A program made the position numbers and the translations under genes. A DNA stretch of 11,597 bases. It comes from JAEXNA01 sp050486105. Its GTDB lineage: Bacteria; Vulcanimicrobiota; Xenobia; Xenobiales; JADMJV01. This document shows positions 7,571-11,597 of this stretch, piece after piece; position 1 is the stretch's first letter; every line of letters begins with the position of its first letter. The stretch covers positions 1 to 11,597 of the forward strand of contig JBJHCR010000212.1 of assembly GCA_050486105.1 (NCBI GenBank). Reading direction: 5' to 3'. The notes beneath the pieces are model-generated. The model made no database searches. It was given only the letters and a program-made list of their open reading frames with translations, and was not told the DNA's origin.

Positions 7571-7612
7571 AACAGCAGAGAACCCGGCCTGTGCCGGGCA
7601 CTCTGCTGTTTT
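7571..7612. terminator. Bidirectional intrinsic terminator
   Basis: A two-stage hairpin. The outer stem AACAGCAGAG (7571-7580) pairs with CTCTGCTGTT (7601-7610). After a 2x2 internal loop, CCCGGC (7583-7588) pairs with GCCGGG (7593-7598) around a CTGT loop. The outer arm ends in TTTT on the plus strand and AA-rich sequence on the other side, so it can serve both convergent genes. The minus-strand gene's TAA stop is embedded in its edge. Confidence 0.88.
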
Positions 7613-8570
7613 ATCCGGCTCTCAACAGCTCCTTGGCAATCTCGACAACCTCACGGCTATTCTGGGAGCGTCGCACCGGGTCCGGGGCCTTTTCGGGAAC
7701 TGCACCATCGCTAGACTCCTGGAAGATCTCCTCGAGCGTCCCGCGTAAGGCCTGGTAATTCTCCCGGGTCAAGTGGCCCAAGGCTGGAGAAAAGTCATAG
7801 TGGACCGGCTCTTTGAGCAGGTCACGTTGAGCTTGGTTGGTACGCTCATCGAGGGCGCTGATGGCCTCTTGAGCTTTGCTCGAATCGTGAGCCAAAAGAG
7901 TCGTGGCTCCGTGGCCAACCCTAACGGCGTCTTCAAGACTAAGGAGAGGGTCGCTCATCGTTTCGTGGGCGAGCCAAGCGAGCGACTGGGTTTCACTCCA
8001 CTCTTGCTCCGTCGAGGCCAACTTCAAGGCGTTGCCGTGCACGATACCAGTGGTAAAGTCTGCCTTGACCGTCGATGCTAAGGAGCGGGCGGCAGAGGCT
8101 ATTTTCGCTGCTCCACCGTCGAGCTGAGCTACCGCTTCAGTAAACGTTTCCGCAACCTGCTTAGGGCCCGAAAAATCGCCATTGTAAAAATCCCTGACGT
8201 CCTCTCTTGCAGCCTGGTAAGCTTGACTACCGACATGGGCAACGACACTTCCCAGCGGACCCGTAGGTAAGCCGGCTTTCAGGCCAGTAAGGATCTGTTG
8301 CATAGCGACCGACGCTTTGCCAGCGTCGAGCTTTCCGTTCTGAACGGCCTGGTGGAGCTTCAGCCCAGTCGCAGCGATCGTTGCCTCGGGCTCTTCCGAA
8401 CTCTCTCGAAACTTGTCAAGAGCGAAGGCTGCCGTATATTCTTGGTTGCGGTCTTGGATTTGCCAGGAAGGCGCGAAGGGATCTTGGAGCCGGTGAAGGG
8501 CCTTCATAATAACGGGAGGGGTGCTCAAGCGCGTGCCAGAGCCGATGTTCAGCGAATGAGTGAGTTGCAT
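7611..8570 (-). CDS. Unrecognised signal-less helical protein (319 aa)
   Basis: No family recognised. The 319-residue protein is Ala-, Ser-, Gln- and Glu-rich and reads as a series of amphipathic helices with a polar, Ser/Thr-rich N-terminus (MQLTHSLNIGSGTRLS). It has no signal peptide, membrane span or enzyme motif; internal stretches such as 'AAKIASAARSLAS' are coiled-coil-like. The ATG at 8570 is fixed by AAGGAAG a few bases upstream. The frame also extends back to 8666 but that part is not protein-like. It converges with copy A of the protease across a shared terminator and diverges from copy B, so it is locked between the two. It could be a partner, chaperone, substrate or separate effector, and nothing seen decides between these. 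A Pro-Pro-Val occurs at residues 18-20. Confidence 0.78.
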   Translation of the reverse strand: MQLTHSLNIGSGTRLSTPPVIMKALHRLQDPFAPSWQIQDRNQEYTAAFALDKFRESSEEPEATIAATGLKLHQAVQNGKLDAGKASVAMQQILTGLKAGLPTGPLGSVVAHVGSQAYQAAREDVRDFYNGDFSGPKQVAETFTEAVAQLDGGAAKIASAARSLASTVKADFTTGIVHGNALKLASTEQEWSETQSLAWLAHETMSDPLLSLEDAVRVGHGATTLLAHDSSKAQEAISALDERTNQAQRDLLKEPVHYDFSPALGHLTRENYQALRGTLEEIFQESSDGAVPEKAPDPVRRSQNSREVVEIAKELLRAG

Positions 8571-8829
8571 GGGTCTTCCTTTTTTCTTTTTACGTGACGT
8601 CCAAGTCGATAGAGAACCGCTTGAATCTCTCTGCCGGCAGCCTATCAAGCAACACTGAAACTTCACTTAAACCCTCAACCAGAAATGGAGAGGCGAACCC
8701 ACCAGACCTTGAGCCACCGCCTAAACTCAATCTTGCAAGTGTCCATTCAGTCACAATTTGGTCATATTTCCCAAGCCATTTCCACTGCCATTACAGTCTG
8801 AGCCCCGCTCCCCCTGAGATAGTGGGAAA
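8571..8829. other. Divergent intergenic region
   Basis: 259 bases between the helical-protein gene (minus) and protease copy B (plus). It should hold both promoters. I see A/T-rich patches (8580-8592 and 8755-8770) but no confident -35/-10 pair, and no real small gene. An 82-codon plus-strand frame here has unusual composition and overlaps the start of copy B. Confidence 0.5.
8575..8581 (-). promoter_or_regulatory. Shine-Dalgarno of the 319-aa gene
   Basis: Read on the minus strand this is AAGGAAG, four bases before ATG 8570. It fixes the start and excludes the longer frame back to 8666. Confidence 0.75.
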
Positions 8830-10098
8830 GTGCAAATCTTGACTTCAAATAGCCGCCCAGTTTTGGGTCAATCTCGCCCTAAGCCTAATCCAAAACTGGT
8901 CAAGGCAAAAACGGAAGTAGCGACCTCCAAAAAAGGTGCCTTAGGAAAAGCCGTAGGAACAGCCGTCAGCACCGCTGCCACCGCCTCGTCGGTGATGGAC
9001 GCTTTTCCAGGGTTCGTCTATCCTAGTATCCACAATGCCACCGGCTCTGAGCATGCCAATATCATGCGGACTCTGGACAAACTGCCTCTACACCATGTGA
9101 GTGACATTGGGGCCATCAGTATGCTCGAAGAAATTCCGAGCAGTCGTGAAGGATGGACCACTCTGGGTCGAGCCTACAACTATGGCGTCACCAACGAGAT
9201 CCAACTGTCCCGTTCGGGCTTGACCACTCCAGAGCGGATGGACAGCACCTTGATCCACGAGATCGGGCACACCACCGACTACACTCATCACGGTTGCCTT
9301 TGCTGCTCGAACGCGTCCTCCCGAGGCCCCTGGGGCCAAGGCCCTCATATCACCGAATACGCCAAAACCAACGAGCGTGAGGACTTCGCCGACAGCTATC
9401 GCGCTTATTACCAACGCCCAGAGGACCTCAAAGAGGCCAACCCTGAAAAATTTGCCGAAATGGAGCGCATCAATAAGCCTGGCTTCTTCGAACGCTTGGT
9501 CGACCGCAAAGAGTTCCGAGAGACCGGTAAGCTCCTGGGAGACCTAGCCGGACCCAATAAAGTTGCCCGACTGAGCGTCGAGGGAGGCAGGACTCTAATA
9601 GGCGGGGTGCAGATGGTCAATGGACTCTCCAACTGGGTCAATTCCTCGACCACCGGTGACCCCATGCAGCACGCCTCGGGCATCATGAACACCGTTTCGG
9701 GGGCACTTATGCTCTCCGGTGCGGTACCGCTTGCCGGGGTGGGAGTTCAGGCAGCCAACTTTGCCCTCCATCGATCGGTGAAACGAGGAGAGTTGAGTCC
9801 CGAAGAGGTGCAGTCGGCGGTGGCCCTCCCGGCCCGTCCCCTAGAGTCGATCTTTGGACGAAAGAAGACAACCATTGAAGACAGCCATCGACCCGGAAAA
9901 GTTCTAGCTGTTGCCACCGGAGGTGGAATAGGTGGTGCCGTGGGCTCTATGGTCGGTCCCTATCTGGGAGTCTTGGGCGGCTATCAGGTGGCCGGTGCCG
10001 TAGGCGGAGCCGTGGGCCTGGTGACCGGAGGCCTAGTCGGATTTCTCGGTGGAGCCGAACTCGGTGGACGAGCCGGAGCAGCCTTGGCCGGCAACTAA
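8830..10098 (+). CDS. ATLF-like zinc metalloprotease with glycine-zipper tail (copy B)
   Basis: 422-residue paralogue of copy A with every key residue kept: HEIGH at 143-147, Tyr177 and Glu184 in 'TEYAKTNEREDFADSY', and HxGCxCC at 153-159. The zinc helix-to-Glu distance (41 residues) is the same as in copy A, against 49 in lethal factor as I recall it. The C-terminus is again a glycine zipper (364-412), ending in RAGAALAGN. The N-terminal ~50 residues are basic (many Lys) and do not align with copy A beyond the first five. GTG 8830 is preceded by an in-frame stop five codons upstream, and its ribosome site is weak (GTGGG). There is no Sec signal peptide. The truncated-haemoglobin gene follows 58 bases later on the same strand. 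Both copies look intact, so both are probably functional. Confidence 0.85.
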   Translation: MQILTSNSRPVLGQSRPKPNPKLVKAKTEVATSKKGALGKAVGTAVSTAATASSVMDAFPGFVYPSIHNATGSEHANIMRTLDKLPLHHVSDIGAISMLEEIPSSREGWTTLGRAYNYGVTNEIQLSRSGLTTPERMDSTLIHEIGHTTDYTHHGCLCCSNASSRGPWGQGPHITEYAKTNEREDFADSYRAYYQRPEDLKEANPEKFAEMERINKPGFFERLVDRKEFRETGKLLGDLAGPNKVARLSVEGGRTLIGGVQMVNGLSNWVNSSTTGDPMQHASGIMNTVSGALMLSGAVPLAGVGVQAANFALHRSVKRGELSPEEVQSAVALPARPLESIFGRKKTTIEDSHRPGKVLAVATGGGIGGAVGSMVGPYLGVLGGYQVAGAVGGAVGLVTGGLVGFLGGAELGGRAGAALAGN

Positions 10099-10133
10099 CC
10101 CTCCTGATCGCTAGCCCGTCTAGAGGGGTCCAG

Positions 10134-10154
10134 GCCGCATTCCGGAATGGCGGC
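10134..10154. promoter_or_regulatory. Palindrome just before glbO
   Basis: GCCGCATTCC faces GGAATGGCGGC, with a perfect ATTCCGGAAT core (10139-10148) and one bulged G. It ends two bases before the GTG start of the haemoglobin gene, where its ribosome site should be. It has no loop and no T-run, so it fits an operator or an RNA structure masking the start better than a terminator. Function is inference. Confidence 0.5.
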
Positions 10155-10156
10155 TT

Positions 10157-10525
10157 GTGCACGTCTATGAAGCCGTCGGCGGCGAAGATTTTTTTGTTGA
10201 CCTGGTAGACCGATTCTATGGAGGGGTCGAGACAGACCCACTGTTGCGGCCCCTGTATCCAGACGACGATATGGAGGGGGCCCGTCGACGACTGCACCTC
10301 TTTCTGATGCAGTACTTCGGAGGCCCCGACACCTACAATCAGGAGCGAGGTCATCCCAGGCTTCGCATGCGACACATGCCGTTTGCCATCGGCCGGGCCG
10401 AACGCGATGCCTGGATGAAGCACATGCTGGCCGCCCTCAAGGCCGTCGAGGCCCCGGAGGAAGCCAAGATCATCATGCTGGATTACTTCGACCGAGTGGC
10501 CACTTTCATGATGAATCGACCCTAA
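10157..10525 (+). CDS. glbO: Group II truncated haemoglobin (trHbO)
   Basis: Small haem protein of the 2-on-2 globin family, used for O2/NO or peroxide chemistry rather than storage. All marks of group II are present in 122 residues: FY at 20-21 (Tyr B10), LYPDDD with Tyr34 at CD1, 'FLMQYFGGPDTY' (49-60), the 'RGHPRLRMRH' stretch with proximal His73 (F8), and Trp86 at G8. It matches the mycobacterial trHbO pattern closely. The start is GTG 10157; the ATG at 10147 is out of frame. No clear ribosome site is seen, and the palindrome above covers its expected place. It follows protease copy B on the same strand and may be co-transcribed, though no functional link is obvious. Confidence 0.93.
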   Translation: MHVYEAVGGEDFFVDLVDRFYGGVETDPLLRPLYPDDDMEGARRRLHLFLMQYFGGPDTYNQERGHPRLRMRHMPFAIGRAERDAWMKHMLAALKAVEAPEEAKIIMLDYFDRVATFMMNRP

Positions 10526-10693
10526 GGATCTGGCTGAGCCGGTCACCGATTTGGCGAAATCTTTAACCCAGATGATGAGCAGGAAATCGGGCAGAGTGGC
10601 CTCGGAAACCCGCTTCTCGAGGCCCAAGATCCTGTTAAGGGGACTTGGATTGGACTGGTTTGGAATCCCGTGGTCCAGAGAGCCACAGACTTG
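10526..10693. other. Convergent gap after glbO
   Basis: 168 bases between the haemoglobin stop and the stop of the minus-strand 190-aa gene. I see no convincing gene or strong terminator hairpin. Confidence 0.45.
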
Positions 10694-11266
10694 TCAGCTC
10701 CGAGGACCGGCGATCTGTTCCATCTCAGCGGTGGGCAGTTTGCCCGAGTACTCAAACTTTTCCAAGGACTTCAGCCCCTTACGCGCCAAAGATTTCTGTT
10801 TCCGGTTGGCGGAACTCTCATTGATGGCTTCAAAGCCTGCTCCTAGAAGACTTGCAGCGATCTCATCCTTGGTCCAGAAAGGCATTCCGGGTGAAGCCGA
10901 AAGGGCAGTGTCTATGGAACTCAAGGTCGCTTGTCCTAGGATCGAACCGATGTTTTTGCCCGAAGGGCTAGCATACTCCTGATTGACGGAGTTCACTAAG
11001 CCCGAGTGAGCTTGAAAAATCTCTTTTTTGGAGATGCCGGCTCCGGGGAGCCATTGGTCGTTCATCAGTAACCCTAGACGGGCCAGGGCTTTTTCATCCT
11101 GAGTACTTTCAGAGCTTTCGGCCAGAGCCTGAAAATCATCTTTGATTACGGCGTAGGGCTCTTCATAAACGTACCTGGCCCGTCCTCCCCCATCGCTTTT
11201 GTTCAGGGTGTCGATCCGTACGTTCAAAGTCTTGAAAGTGTGTTGTCCAAGCTGACTGGTGTTCAT
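10694..11266 (-). CDS. Unrecognised signal-less helical protein (190 aa)
   Basis: No family recognised. The 190 residues are mixed-charge and mostly helical. The polar N-terminus (MNTSQLGQHTFKTLN) lacks a signal peptide or membrane span. Middle and C-terminal parts are Ser-, Lys- and Glu-rich with a 'SLARKGLKSLEKFEYSGKL' helix near 157-175. The ATG at 11266 is well supported by AGGAG six bases upstream, and a plausible promoter lies behind it. It resembles the 319-aa gene's product in composition and lack of a signal, but I see no alignable homology between them. It converges on glbO and diverges from the partial gene at the right edge. It may belong to the same accessory group as the proteases by position, which is weak evidence. 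Confidence 0.75.
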   Translation of the reverse strand: MNTSQLGQHTFKTLNVRIDTLNKSDGGGRARYVYEEPYAVIKDDFQALAESSESTQDEKALARLGLLMNDQWLPGAGISKKEIFQAHSGLVNSVNQEYASPSGKNIGSILGQATLSSIDTALSASPGMPFWTKDEIAASLLGAGFEAINESSANRKQKSLARKGLKSLEKFEYSGKLPTAEMEQIAGPRS

Positions 11267-11272
11267 GATAAT

Positions 11273-11277
11273 CTCCT
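11273..11277 (-). promoter_or_regulatory. Shine-Dalgarno of the 190-aa gene
   Basis: AGGAG on the minus strand, six bases before ATG 11266; optimal spacing. Confidence 0.75.
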
Positions 11278-11336
11278 GCGTGAATGATTTCGGGGGCGAA
11301 CCCCTGAGCGTTGTCTGTATCTGTTCTTTCCTAACA

Positions 11337-11366
11337 ATTATCAGCAGAGTATGAAAGAATCGTTAA
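11337..11366 (-). promoter_or_regulatory. Putative sigma70-type promoter of the 190-aa gene
   Basis: On the minus strand TTAACG (11361-11366) and GATAAT (11337-11342) are separated by 18 bases, matching 4/6 and 5/6 of the consensus. It leaves a leader of roughly 65 bases before ATG 11266. Pattern match only. Confidence 0.4.
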
Positions 11367-11412
11367 AGACTAGTCTCGACCGTCATTCGTCACTCGAACT
11401 CTGAGCTGGCAA

Positions 11413-11597
11413 ATGGGAATCCTCTACCCTGGCTTCACCGGTGGTCCGTCGGAAGGTTCTGTTGGTGATTGGCCCAAACTCAACCCCATGCTGGAGTCTC
11501 TCGATATCTACGATGGTCACCAAAGTAGCCGTTTAAAAATCTGCGAGGCCTTCAATTCGGCCCTGTCGACCTTGCAGCAAGGGCAACAGCATGGAGA
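11413..11597 (+). CDS. Start of an unknown protein, cut by window edge
   Basis: An open frame from ATG 11413 to the right edge (61 full codons) with no stop and sensible composition. It begins MGILYPGFTGGPSEG and continues with a helical 'LKICEAFNSALSTLQQG' segment. No signal peptide is seen. An in-frame stop at 11371 limits the start. No good ribosome site is visible, so the call rests on the open frame and on its divergent position opposite the 190-aa gene. Family unknown. Confidence 0.5.
   Translation, partial: MGILYPGFTGGPSEGSVGDWPKLNPMLESLDIYDGHQSSRLKICEAFNSALSTLQQGQQHG

Noticed and set aside
8594..8842. 82-codon plus-strand frame in the divergent gap
   Set aside because: Unusual composition (Ser/Pro/His-rich), no Shine-Dalgarno, and overlaps the start of protease copy B.
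9947..10627. 226-codon minus-strand frame
   Set aside because: Antisense to the truncated haemoglobin and the end of protease copy B; Arg/His-rich tail typical of a shadow frame.
10551..10982. 143-codon plus-strand frame
   Set aside because: Overlaps the well-supported 190-aa minus-strand gene and has no ribosome site or recognisable domain.

Overview
The window is moderately GC-rich bacterial DNA with short intergenic gaps, several GTG/TTG starts and proteins with Sec signal peptides, which suggests a Gram-negative-type or deep-branching bacterium. There is no rRNA, tRNA or other taxonomic marker, so I do not name a lineage. No CRISPR array, insertion sequence, tRNA or integrase was seen.

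Region 1 (1-2185, minus strand) is a two-gene operon. A LuxE-type acyl-protein synthetase is followed two bases later by a LuxC-type acyl-CoA reductase that runs off the left edge. Together these normally activate a fatty acid and reduce it to an aldehyde. No luciferase or LuxD gene is visible, so the purpose of the aldehyde is open.

Region 2 (2393-6117) is a housekeeping-like block of poorly known genes. A small secreted beta-type protein converges on a cytoplasmic TPR protein. A plus-strand run of four close genes follows: a second secreted protein of the same general design, a small secreted helical protein, a GNAT acetyltransferase that starts on TTG overlapping the preceding stop codon, and a four-helix membrane protein.

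Region 3 (6242-11597) is the accessory part and the most interesting. Two paralogous proteins of 440 and 422 residues each carry an HExxH zinc site. An aligned Tyr and Glu lie downstream with the spacing of the anthrax lethal factor / Pro-Pro endopeptidase group (MEROPS M34-like, 'ATLF' fold). Both also have a conserved Cys-x-Cys-Cys patch, a hydrophobic linker and a C-terminal glycine-zipper membrane segment. Neither has a Sec signal peptide. Their first five residues match although the next ~50 do not, which hints at an N-terminal targeting signal. A signal-less helical protein (319 aa) lies between them, convergent with the first across a shared hairpin terminator and divergent from the second. 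A group II truncated haemoglobin follows the second protease. Then come another signal-less helical protein (190 aa) with a good ribosome site and a plausible promoter, and the start of a divergent unknown gene at the right edge.

My working reading, which is inference, is that region 3 is a small island of exported or membrane-acting effector proteases with accessory proteins of unknown role.
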